Source: Dictyophora rubrovolvata
Taxonomy: Eukaryota > Basidiomycota > Agaricomycetes > Phallales > Phallaceae
DNA: 64,000 bases
Assembly: GCA_029959195.1 (NCBI GenBank)
Contig: CP114120.1
Location: 248,001-312,000 of the forward strand
Reading direction: 5' to 3'
Under the pieces are notes generated by a model that was not told the DNA's origin, made no database searches, and was given only the letters and a program-made list of their open reading frames with translations. How positions within the stretch are numbered: position 1 is the first letter of the stretch; each line of letters begins with the position of its first letter. Below, one piece after another: positions 33,060 to 43,902 of the stretch. A program made the translations under genes and the position numbers.

Positions 33060-33072
33060 ACGCGTCACGCGT
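33060..33072. promoter_or_regulatory. Paired ACGCGT motifs upstream of FB9
   Basis: ACGCGTCACGCGT, two ACGCGT cores one base apart, preceded by TG so that TGACGCGTCA is palindromic. In yeasts ACGCGT is the MluI cell-cycle box read by MBF; whether that holds here is inference. Single or paired ACGCGT cores also lie upstream of FB6 (28588, 28612) and FB4 (24150), and at 54172. Confidence 0.35.
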
Positions 33073-34773
33073 GCCGAATGTTTGTTTTTTTACAGCTTGA
33101 CCAAGTAGGATGATGCGTATTCATTTTGTATTTACAACACAAGAAATAATTCACATATATACATCAATGGCGAACATCAAAAAACGACCCGGAAGAAGAC
33201 CTATGACTTGAATGTGCAATGGACATCTTGATACATCTGGAAACCGTATGCAAAGGCGAGGAAAAAATGCATGTTCTAGGATCCAAGGAACGATGACACA
33301 GAAAAATAAGGCAGAAGCAAAATAAAATGAGTAATGTTAGAAAATGAGTAATGTTAGATAATAAAAGCATTGCAATGATGAGAAGATGATGTATGACATA
33401 TGACATGGGCATAATGATCGAGAGTGACAAAAGATGATTTGAAGAGAAATATGATGTATCGATGAACCAAATATGAATTTGAAGTGGGATTAAAATGCGG
33501 AAGTGGGAGTAATGAAAATATGATATGAAAACAAAGACGCGCATTGCGTCATACGCTGTGCGTGCGTCGCATTGCATGAGGCAAGCCCCGGATAAGAAAA
33601 AAAAAAAACAAAAGTGATCAACCCAAGCATGAAAGAGAAATACCCAATCCCAAAGAAAAAAAGAAAAATCAAACGAAACCCAATTTTTGTTTTCCTTCTT
33701 CAAATGCATGTGCCTAGAAAAAAAAACGCACCACGATGAACGTTTACGCCCGCGTGCAAAAGAGGACGTCGATGACCGAAGAAATCCGAAACGGGGAAGA
33801 AAAACCGCCATGAAAGGCTTAGAAAGCCTAGACTGGAAAAGCTGCGTTCTGGACCCGAGTAGACCGTATGAGCTCATATGAGAAAGGGGTGGAAATGATT
33901 AGGAGGGAAGGAAGGGTCAGAAGTGGCTGGCATGGGAAGGGTAAACAGTAGCATAGGAACGAAACCAAAAGCCGAGAAAAACCAAAGGAGTAAATAGTAC
34001 CCTTTCCTGCATGCACATCTCATCTTCCTCATCTTTTCATAATCGTACTTTATCCGGCTTGCGCAAGACGGATTTTGCCCCCCCCCCTCAACCCTCCATA
34101 CGGCGACCTAATTACCAAAACACCGGATGGTGTATGGCGAGCTGTGTTACAAAGCCCGTACATCGCAGAACAAACGTCACCCCAGATTTCGAGATCTCTC
34201 AAGATCGTATATCCCTTAATTGCGTCGCATCGCCAATGAAGAAGATGCAGATAATACAGGGCGGGAGGGACGAGCGGATGAACGGATGAAGCCCAAAGGA
34301 GCTTATGAGACCCGCGGAACGGAATTGCGTCACAAGCCGTTATCCTCCGTAACTCAAACCCGTTTTGGTCCTTTAGTTCCTGTGAAAAAAAGCCATTGCC
34401 ATTTTCTGTTCGTTAATTTTGAATTGTTATAGAATGACACGAGGCTGGGGGACATTTTTGGACTAAACTCGGGACGTGCGATAAGCGACTTGTGATTGGA
34501 CTGCAATGCGGACAGGATAAGTCTTTGTGGAAGGTTTTTTTTGTCTTTTCTCGGTTCTGGGTTTCCTGTGAGAGTGCGCGTTTCGGCAGATTGCGAAAGC
34601 CGAAGGAACTTGAGGGTGCGTGCACATGCGCGTGATAGATGATGGGTGGGTTTCACAAGTTTAAATGGATTAAAAAGGGATGCAGATAGGGAAGGATACT
34701 GGAAGTGAGATAAGATGGAACGTGCGTCCTTGTAGTTGCTGTGTTTGGGTTCAAAGGCCCAGTTCGTTTCAGT
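33073..34773. other. Gene-poor stretch, purine-rich on the plus strand
   Basis: A 237-codon minus frame (33164-33877) consists of Phe/Leu/Ser/His-rich sequence produced by A-rich plus-strand tracts and does not look like a protein. It may include 3' UTR of the minus gene that ends at 34774. Nothing else seen. Confidence 0.4.
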
Positions 34774-35750
34774 TCATCCATCTCGGGTTTGAGAATGTGG
34801 CCTGGAACCTTGAGGTGAGCTTTGAATCTTGGAGGATTGTCCATCGAATTGTAGCCTTGATCTCGAGCACCCACTGACATTAAAGAGGATTGGCCTTCTC
34901 ATATGAGACGGATCCTCAACATGTCGGTTTTTGACGTGACTGGGCAGACGCAATAACGATTAATTAAAAAAAAAGATTCTTAAATGGTCACATCGGACGT
35001 ACTCTCATCATGATGGGGGGTGAGTGAGATATAGGTGAACTTGGTTCACTATAAACAGGATGAGGAACGAGTGTTCTCGGCTGTTCCAAGATGGTACATA
35101 TGTAGCGGAAACGAGAAGGGTAAGGGTAAGGGTGAGGAAAAAAAGGCGAGATCAGTCATCAACAAACGTGCTTCGTTTAACAAGACGAGTGGACTAACGG
35201 GATATGGTTGTTGATAATGACCCTGCCCAACTAGCGACGGTATTGGTGATTGTGGTTGCGGTTGTATTGATGGTGGCGTCGGAATTGGTGGTGCACCTGC
35301 CGCTGTCGTTGGTCAAGAGCTACAAAGCAAGATTGATTTCCATACCTGTAACAATACCTGTCAAGTCTTCCCTAGCAGCATTGCGTTCCAATGCTTTTTT
35401 TAGCTGAAAAAAAAAACGGCAAGTCAGTCGTTAGATCTTTAGATGTCAACGAGAAAAAACCCTGGGGGCGGTGCGCCAGGCGCTACGCTGGGGTTTCGGG
35501 AAGAACGTGCCTTGGCTTCGCTCTCTGCGTATCTCTGCGCAGACGATGTTGGATAAACGGGTAGACTTTCCATGTGTCTTGCTTGCGGAAGGATGAAAAG
35601 ATGACTTGACATTGAGGGTAGAGCGACGATTGAGGACGAGGGTGAGGACGCCAGCGACGGTGACGCGGTCTTTTGTTTAAGCCTTGACGATGTCGACGTC
35701 GATACTGCTGGCAACGACGGGGGCGCCTTGGACGACGTTTTTGAGGACAT
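34774..35750 (-). CDS. Predicted spliced gene for a Ser/Pro/Gln-rich disordered protein
   Basis: Five minus-strand exons join in phase without a stop. They run from ATG 35750 (MSSKTSSKAPPSLPAVSTST) to about 35458, ending APPPGFFL. An exon reading LKKALERNAARED follows, then AAGAPPIPTPPSIQPQPQSP to GHYQQPYP, then PEPSSPISHSPPIMMR, then DPSHMRRPILFNVSG to a TGA at 34774-34776. All junctions use GT..AG, and the phases match, including a split Pro codon. A TATA box lies about 150 bp upstream. The product is about 200 aa, disordered, with one short helical segment (LKKALERNAARED). I do not recognise the family. It is the only supported gene between the F-box array and the second aldo-keto reductase. 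Confidence 0.5.
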
Positions 35751-35894
35751 GACGAGGAAAAGGAAGAAAATAACAGCGGCAGGAAAGGAAAACGGGAGAA
35801 TAGTTTGCTGGCGGAAGAAAAAAAAAATTGGCCCAGAAAAAAAAGGACCAACTGCCAGACGAACTTGTTTGTGTGGTTGGTATGGGGGAGTTGT

Positions 35895-35904
35895 TATATA
35901 AATA
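35895..35904 (-). promoter_or_regulatory. TATA box of the disordered-protein gene
   Basis: TATTTATATA on the minus strand, about 145 bp upstream of the ATG at 35750. It supports transcription of the minus strand there. Confidence 0.45.
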
Positions 35905-38900
35905 GCACGGCGGCGGGTTTTGCAAACATATGTTTCTTTGTCTTCAAACGCGTTTTATATATATTATATATATATCCGCACATATGTACATATGTATAAA
36001 CCCCTGCAGCCCTGTTGGATAGCCCTTCAAGGCAAGTCTGGGCCAGCACAGCCGAGTCTGGGTCCAAAATAAAATAATTTTTTTAGCTGAGAGTGTCATG
36101 TGACTTTAGGGCATTTTCCCCCCGGAAACTTTCTTTTTTCTCGCGTTCACCAACCAGCACCCGGCTCGTTATCTGCATTGCACTCGCAGTTACCAGCCAT
36201 CGTAACGTAACACACACACGCCTTGACGTTGCCAATTTCCCTTGTTTTTTTTTCCCATTGTATAATATTCCAGTCGTATCGATACATTCGGACATATCAA
36301 CACAAATTCGCAACTCAAAATATCATCATTCCAGTCCAGCCACGGTGCCACCCCACTCTTCTTCACACTCTTCTCCGAATCACGCATGGGCCACGAGCCA
36401 ATTGAAGAACCATGTCATTCGACAATTCATATCCACCCTTCTTTGTTTTCAAAATAGACGATTAGACATGGCTAAACCGGACAAGTATATAAAAAAGAAA
36501 AGCGAAGAAGGTCAGAAGCACATACATTTTTGACAATCTGCATGCATGATTATATCATCGTCATCAGTCAGCCCATGCCCATTCAAAACAGACTAAGACT
36601 AGCACATACTACTCCCATCGCTTTAATTTAAAAGCTCGGGATGACTTCAAAGCGTAATTGAGTCATCCAAACATCGATGGGCATCACAGCCTTGCTTATC
36701 AGTTGTAATCATTAATACCGTCATCCGTGCTAAGACGAAAGTATTTAGAGAGGCACGATTTTCATACGGAATGCCACTCCGAGTCTCCGTTTACTAGGCT
36801 ATCACGAAACCATGGATCTACATATTCTCTCCGACAAATCCGGATGTCGTGCACTAACAAAGGAAGATGGACCTTGCGTGCAAAGGCACCATGGTACCAT
36901 GTATTGGCATGTCCATTACACGACAATTACTACAGGACACGCCCACTGGTTACCTTCATGCACGCTTTGCCAAGGAAGAGTGCAGAATGCAGAATGCACA
37001 TGATGCTTCTCCCAAGTCCTCTCGTTCTCTTCTCCATTCCCCCGACATCGGTCCACTCATCATACGCATCTATGTATGTACGTACCTTAACCATATCCAT
37101 CATCGCTTTTGGAAATGCCGAAAATGAAGGGCAGAACTCGTGTTGACGATACGACGCTAACGGAAGCGGAATGGCGGCCCGAGGTCAAACTGCACTAAAG
37201 TCCGATAAGCTTGCCGTTTTTTTTTTCCAAGCTAAAAAGGATATACATCTGATGATGTTCGATTTTTTGCAGTTTCAGCCTGTGTTTTTTTTCTTTTCCT
37301 TTTTCTTTTCTCTCCGCACTTCTTCAGAATCGGGCACAGTTGAACGAAGAAGACTTTCCGAAATAGACAAAAGATTGCTGTCTCTGTTCAGCTTCTACCC
37401 ATGCCATGCACGATCATTCAAAGAATGACTCAACTCTTTGCTATATATAACCGGATACAGCTTGGATACAGCCATCTCGCATCATATCGCATACCGGCAT
37501 CGATCTCCAGTAATTTCCGGAACAAGTTCTATTTGAGGGAAATCAAGACCATCGCTGTGGTTCGAACCTTCTTTATCTCAGTGGGCCATCCAGCTCAAAT
37601 CTGCACTTACCATGTTCGTTCGTTTAACCGGCCTCTGAATGAAAGTACCGCACTGGTGTCCATACCTTACGGTGCCTTTCGTAACGTAATTAAAGACAGA
37701 TTCATATTATCACTATTCTGATCAATATTTACCTTCTCTTAGCAAACCTAAATGAGGATCGACGCGAGAAGCATGTTTGTAGCGTAATCGTCCTTGTCTA
37801 TGCCTTCCCCGTTTTGATACAATCGTCCACGTTTTTGCGTACCGTAACACTCCCTAGACTTATTTCTTTCGAGATTGATCGGTGTTTAAACCCAAACTCA
37901 CTTGTACTAAGACCAGGGGTTTTGTTGCATGTACTAAGCTATCAGGCGTAAACTAGAGGCGCGATTTCATCTCATCATCCTCAATTATCGGCTATCATTT
38001 CGAACTTCCCATATAGACCGCGATAGACAGCCTCAACTGACACGGCATGCCGAATCACACCATGCAGTGTGTATACACACGCACCAGTCGCGAATGAAAA
38101 TATCAAGGCTCAAACCGCAAAAATCCGAACTTTTCCTGTGATCGTTCATCCCGATTAACCCATGCGCGCAGTTTTCTCCTTTCCCAACTGTACATTTCCT
38201 CTCGAGAATATCATGACACAGATAGAAAGCAATTGCCATCTTACGTACAGTGGTACCATACCACCATGATCCTCCGTTGGCGGATTCTCTGGGAACACTA
38301 CGCTAACATTTGGGGAATGGCAAAATATCTGGCAACACCGGCGCAATCCGTTGCCCTTGAAAGGAAAATCGATAATATGCCGTGTTTACTGTTATGGTTC
38401 TATAGAGTAATAAAATCAATGACGGGATAGGTTCGCAACTAACCCGGATTTGGGCTTGGAATGGCTGTCGCGTCTAATTCCAGTTGTCTGACATACACAA
38501 ACAAGTTGCAACTTCGTGAGTATTATATACAGGTACGCTTCCTTCCTTTAGATTGAAACAACATGAATGGTTTTTGACACTTCTTCTTTACGCCGGTTAT
38601 GAAACAGAGTTTTGAATCCGAAGGTTTCGTATTTTCGCAGGCTGGTTCAGAGCCCCCTTGGACTGCCAGACATATCATCAAAAAAAAAATTGCAATTCCG
38701 TAATTTTGGCAAAATAAACGAACGCGCAATCACACAATTGTAAGTGCACATTTAAACGCTGTGTCCATTAATAAATCAATAGCATTTGCAAAAATAAAAA
38801 CAAGGCCCCGGATCTTCCGTGTTCGTGGAAGATATTTGACTTGGGGGGTCATCTGACCCGCGAAACTTTAATTTTTATATATCTCAAGCTTTCCGAAGGA

Positions 38901-41151
38901 ATTCGGTATTTCAAACTTTGAATGTTTGGGGGTTAGTTTTGGCAATTCAATCTGCACAGGTATATATAACTTCTTTAAGGCTCAGGCACAGAATATCAAG
39001 CACGTCCTGACTCCTGAGTACTATGTACCGAGCTGTGGTCGTATTTCCCCAGCCTGACGAACTGCGGGGCCCATCTTTTTTTAATTTCGCTACCTATGTT
39101 TCTACTTCTTCTATCCGAATTGGCCGTGATTTTGGATGCACCTCTTCCTTTTTTCTAAGATTTTTTTCCTTTCCCTCGGCCTAAATGGCCAATATCACGC
39201 ACGCACGCACGCCATCATCATACCTGCGGCAATTACGTTGGCACGACCTGATTCTCTCGCTCAGTGCCCTTGACAGCCCCAGTTAGAATTTAATCCCTGC
39301 ACACGTGATTTCTTGCGTGGGTCTGGTGTGGGATTGGAATTTAATGCAGAAATGGGTTAGAAAAACTCCTGACAATCAAATGCTCTTAAACCCTGAGTCT
39401 TGGCGAATGGATGATTAATGGTTCAGATGACTGAACTCGCAGCTGGCGTCGTTGTGCGTTGTGGTCAAATGTGGCGTGAATGACCATCGAACCAAAAGCG
39501 AGAACGAATTCCCGAGTATGTGTACTACTGGCGCCGGCGGCTCTCTCCGTTAAAGCTTTCAAATTGGTAAAAAACACGCTCAGATTTCATGTCACTGACT
39601 TTCATTTCCGGCTTTTCCTTGTTTTGGTTTTCAATTTTGGGGACTTACTTATGTATGACAGATCCACGCGATGTCGGGCGATCTCATTTTCATTTTCATT
39701 TTCATTTGCAATGTTGCAAATGGCAAATGGCATCCTTCGCATTCTCAGATTGTACGGAGGTCAAGCCCTTGTGAAAGATATAAATTTATGACTTCGTACT
39801 CCCAGCCTTATCTTATCCTCACAGGCTAACATTGAATTCATGGTCACCCGCTAAAAAATGAAATTTCTATTGGACGTACGAAATAAATGGCGATTTCAAA
39901 GCAAACGCACTGCTTGATCAGATGCAAGTATGACGCAACGAGGCACCTTCTGGCACATTACATATTGCGTTTAATAACTTTAAAAAAAAAGACATTCTTG
40001 GCTTAGAAGCGAAAGGGCGGTTCAGATTCTTTCAAATTCTCCCTTCGGATTCTCCCGATTGTGTCCTTAATTTTACTACGAGTTAGTTTTAGTCTGAACA
40101 GTCGTGATGGTCCGACAATTATGGACCATTGCGCTATACCTATCTAAGGTGTGCACGTGGAATTCATCTGACCGCTGAAGTACTGACGGATTGATTTCAG
40201 GAGATTCGATGGCTGACTTGGGGAATAATTACACTTCGAGTGCGAACGTCGATTTAAACGAACCTTGATTTCTGAGATCGGTGATGTCGATGACTGATGG
40301 GAACTTTCATGTGATGCGCTTATGTTCCAAGTCTATGGCACAGCATATACATAAGGGTGCGCTTGTCCCAGAGCAGCATCTTGGTGGGCTTTCCGCTAGG
40401 CGTATTGACGGTGATCATGCTTTGCCTATCGATTACACTAAAACCAAGTTTATTGGGAATATAATTTTTTTTAAAAAAAACAAAGAGAAAAATGTGAAAT
40501 GTGATCTGCGTTTTAATAAAACTGCTATATCGTACTGAAATATGTAAGCTCCTTTTGAGCGCATTGAGAATGAACAGATCAAATCATTGGATTGCTATTA
40601 CTGAATCAATATTCTGAAACGTTGTCAGGAACTCATTTCCAACTTCCTAAAGGCTCAGTGGAGGGCTGACGATCTGTCACTTTGGTGATTCCCTTGAGCC
40701 AGCCAATATTACTTTTACATGTAACTTTCACACGGGAATTTATCATACGAATTCTACGAGATTGAGCCCAGAGTAGAATGGGCATGAGATATATCATGTA
40801 CTGTAGACTTTGACAGATTGGCATGTGTCAATGGCACAGTGCACAAAGACTGCGGGGGATATGACATCCAAACTGTTTTTTTCTCTCTCAGGGAAGTATC
40901 TGCTTGGATTCTAAAAAATAAACTGAAGAATGAAACTCTTCAGAAACAACGACCTAATTATCTTTCGTTTGAGTTTTTCCAAGTAGCACATGTATATGTT
41001 CAAAATTTCGTCTATTTTTAGCAGAGTCGATATCGGCCCGTTCCTGTGAAAGTCCATCGGCAGTGGTTGCGCCGTCGGCTCCTTTTTTCCCTCGTTATCG
41101 CGTACGCCTTTGAGCTTGGCCTGTTTGTCTTCCCCCCCATTTGCATTGAAA
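35905..41151. other. About 5.2 kb gene-poor spacer
   Basis: No ORF here has recognisable motifs or splice-linked partners on either strand. Small repeats are seen: ACGC units near 39198-39212 and a CATTTT run at about 39690-39710. Long T-rich and A-rich tracts are common. It could hold UTRs, a noncoding transcript, or decayed DNA; I cannot tell which. Confidence 0.4.
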
Positions 41152-42586
41152 ATGCCTTGGTCCAGTGTCAAACTAAATACAGGTATCTTTTTCTTTATAA
41201 AGGAATATTTTATATCACTAGATTCATAATCGTCGTAAATAGGTGATACCATTCCTCAAATAGGCTACGGCACATGGAAAATCCCACAGCCTGACACCAT
41301 AAAACAAGTTACGCAAGCTGTTGAAGCCGGTTTTGACCATATAGGTAACTTGAAATGTGCTCTATCATTATTGTCTTGTCTTGATGTTGAGAACAGACAC
41401 GGCTCAATCATACAGCAACGAAACTCAGGCGGGTCAAGCTCTCAGAGAGGCCGGTTTGCCGCGAGGTTCAGTGTGGATTACGACGAAATTTTCAGGGCAA
41501 AAGAGCGTAGAAGATTCGATTAAGGATTCTTTGGATTACGTTCGTTTACTATTTTACTTCGTGTTCTGCTTTTCAAAGTCTGAAAAATGCAATTGCTTGT
41601 TTAGCTGGGCATCAGATCGGTTGATCTTTATCTGATTCATAATCCTCGATTGGCCAATGGTGATATTCCCGGACTGTGGAAGAAGTTTGAAAGAGTCAAA
41701 ATAGCCGGTCTTGCTAAGTAAGTATTGGTTTAGATAAAAATTCCTCCCAATGCTTTACGACGCTTTTCAGAAATATTGGTGTCAGTAACTTCAATGTTAA
41801 CGACCTCGAAATTCTTCTGGAAGAGGCTAAGATTAAGCCTGCCGTGAATCAGGTAGACTTTAGCTCTCTGTCTGATGTCATTCATTCATTCATTTTTTGA
41901 TTTAGATTCTTTTACACCCCTATGTTTACCACACCCAACGGCCCATTATTGAATTCTGTCATAAGGAAGGGATTGCCATTGAAGCGTACAGTCCTCTTAT
42001 GTACGTTTTGTTTGGTCCAGACAAGCACGCCTTTTTAACAACAATTTCGTCGTTTCAGCCCTGTTACCAGTCGTACTGGTGGACCAATTGATGTTCCTTT
42101 GGAAAAGATCTCGCAACGCACTGGAGCAACGTATGATCAAATCCTGCTTGCATGGAACAGGGCTAAAGGATCAATCGTTTTGACGTATGTGGATATTCTT
42201 CTTATTTCTATCGTTAGAATGACACACGGGGATTTTTTTTTATCAGATCAAGTTCTAAAGCTTCTCGCCTGGAAGGTTACAGGAAGGCTGGAGACCTAGG
42301 TATGTATCAAATGTTTATACGTATATTTCCAGCTCTCTCATACATACAACTCTTTATACTTCAAGAATTGACCGCGGAAGAAATTTATGAAATTGATGCA
42401 GCGGGTGAATTCGGTGCAGCTATTGAAAAAAGTCGAGATGCATTGTCTATGTTCGCTGAAGAAGTAACCCCGAAGGCTATTGGAACATCCAGAGCCAAGG
42501 CCCTTTCATTGATTCTTCTCGTTGCTGTTTCTTTGACTGTCGCAATGGCTTTTTGGGTCGGTCCTCAGATATTTGATTGCATGTGA
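41152..42586 (+). CDS. Aldo-keto reductase with a C-terminal membrane tail
   Basis: NADPH-dependent aldehyde or ketone reductase of the xylose-reductase-like branch, distinct from the one at 10.9 kb. Exons in phase start 41152-41182, 41243-41344, 41397-41539 and 41605-41717, with about five more to 42586. The start is MPWSSVKLNTG, then IPQIGYGTWKIP. The tetrad is visible: Asp in FDHIDTAQSY with its Tyr, Lys in VWITTKFSG, His in LYLIHNPRL. GVSNFNVNDL and KPAVNQILLHPY are standard. After the usual end (LTAEEIYEIDAAGEF) comes an added tail of about 50 aa with a hydrophobic stretch, LSLILLVAVSLTVAMAFWVG, a likely tail anchor. This suggests work at the ER or another membrane. Neighbours are F-box genes and the gene-poor spacer. 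Confidence 0.9.
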
Positions 42587-43110
42587 GGTCTTGGACAATG
42601 GAGCCGTGTACCAACGTGGGACAGTACGTATGAACTAGCTGTTTTTATGATTGGACCATTTTCGAACTTTCACCAAAAAGAAGAAAACAAAAACTATTGT
42701 CTGTCATTAAATTTTTCTTTTGCAGTGATTATCTGTACTTTCATTTCATGCATGTGAATCCTTTTGAAATCTCCCGCTGTGCGCCTCTTAACCGACTGTG
42801 GTTGGCTCGGTAAACGCCCGTTTAGTCATCAGCTATGAGCGCCAAGCACTCTGCTTTGGCAGTCTCGACTCTTGTGTGCTTTTCCTTTTCGTCTTCATAT
42901 TTCACGGAACTTGCATCGTGTCTTCACGACAAAACGCAACTTTGACGATGTAATGTTTTTCTTATTCAGCGGTTGGAGTGCGTTGTGTCCTGTCGTATCC
43001 CAGTTTGAACCCAGGAGAGCGAGAACTGATCCAACTGAATACGGAACGCTCGACATGCTACGAGGATTGAAATGGTTCCAAATTGGCGGTGATTCGATAC
43101 ATAAGCGTGC
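42587..43110. other. Intergenic, nothing recognised
   Basis: Spacer between the reductase and F-box copy FB10. No supported gene. Confidence 0.45.
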
Positions 43111-43700
43111 ATGTATCCGACTCGTAATTTGAATGGCGCCTGGCACGTGCCAACAGTTGACGCTGCCTTGCTGCAAAAGTTTTTTTTTTGGACCACCACA
43201 CAGTCCATCGAAAACATGTTGAGCAAAATCACTCCTGCCTTTGAACATTTTCCGCACGACATTTTCAGGGTAATCATGCTTTACACCTATGTTTATACTT
43301 TGGAGTTGCACGGAGAAGCCGAGTTTGATATAGAAGTATTATTCCCCCCCATACCCGCCTCGCATGTCTGCCGTTCGTGGAGACGTGCTCTCCTATCAGA
43401 TTCTACATATAATTCCCCAAATGAGTTGCAAACGGATAATGGAGCTGCTTCGTCGGTTGGATTCTTCTTTATTAAATGTCTTCCTCGGGCGTTGAAGAAA
43501 TACTAGGGCTGCGGAAAGATGACACCATTAAGATACCTTCTCCGTTCTATGTTGAAAAGAAGTTATACCTTTATAATGCTTTCTCACCTTACGGTGGGCA
43601 ACGAAAATTCTCTCGTCGTTATTTGACTTGATACTAAGGTCATTGTAGGTTTTGTTTCGGGACACTCAACTCATTAGTACGTCGTTACTGTAATGTGAAG
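43111..43700 (+). pseudogene. F-box copy FB10: both ends of an FB7-like gene with the body deleted
   Basis: Reads TTTQSIENMLSKITPAFEHF, then the F-box (HDIFRVIMLYTYVYTLEL, PPIPASHVCRSWRRALLSD). A small deletion then removes PTMW and shifts the frame, so LLRRLDSSLLNVFL is read in another frame, and the copy ends. From about 43585 to 43700 the DNA matches the region just downstream of the FB7 stop codon (28.80-28.88 kb, inverted), including CTCGTCGTTATTTGACTTG-like and CTAAGGTCATT-like stretches. About 1.4 kb of coding sequence is missing between the two matching flanks. Confidence 0.75.
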
Positions 43701-43902
43701 GCATCGACCATGATATACATTCATTTTATCCCTCTTGTCTCGGCGTAAACAAGACTCAGAGCGACATCAACATGAGTCCGATAACATTGAAATTAGGCAG
43801 TTGCTAAGTTGGAGACGCGACCCTGACCGCGCGTTTCCCTCGGTTTGACGCCTTACTTCAAAAACTTGACCTGCACCCAAACATATTCAGCGGAAAAGTG
43901 GA

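Noticed and set aside
33164-33877. 237-codon minus-strand ORF
   Set aside because: Phe/Leu/Ser/His-rich composition comes from A-rich tracts on the other strand; no motif, no paralogue, no typical gene start.
35105-35135. GGGTAA repeats that resemble telomeric DNA
   Set aside because: The unit is GGGTAA, not the GGGTTA/CCCTAA of fungal telomeres, and there are only about two copies within coding sequence on both sides.
36093-36533. 146-codon plus-strand ORF
   Set aside because: Low-complexity translation without a recognisable domain or linked splice sites.
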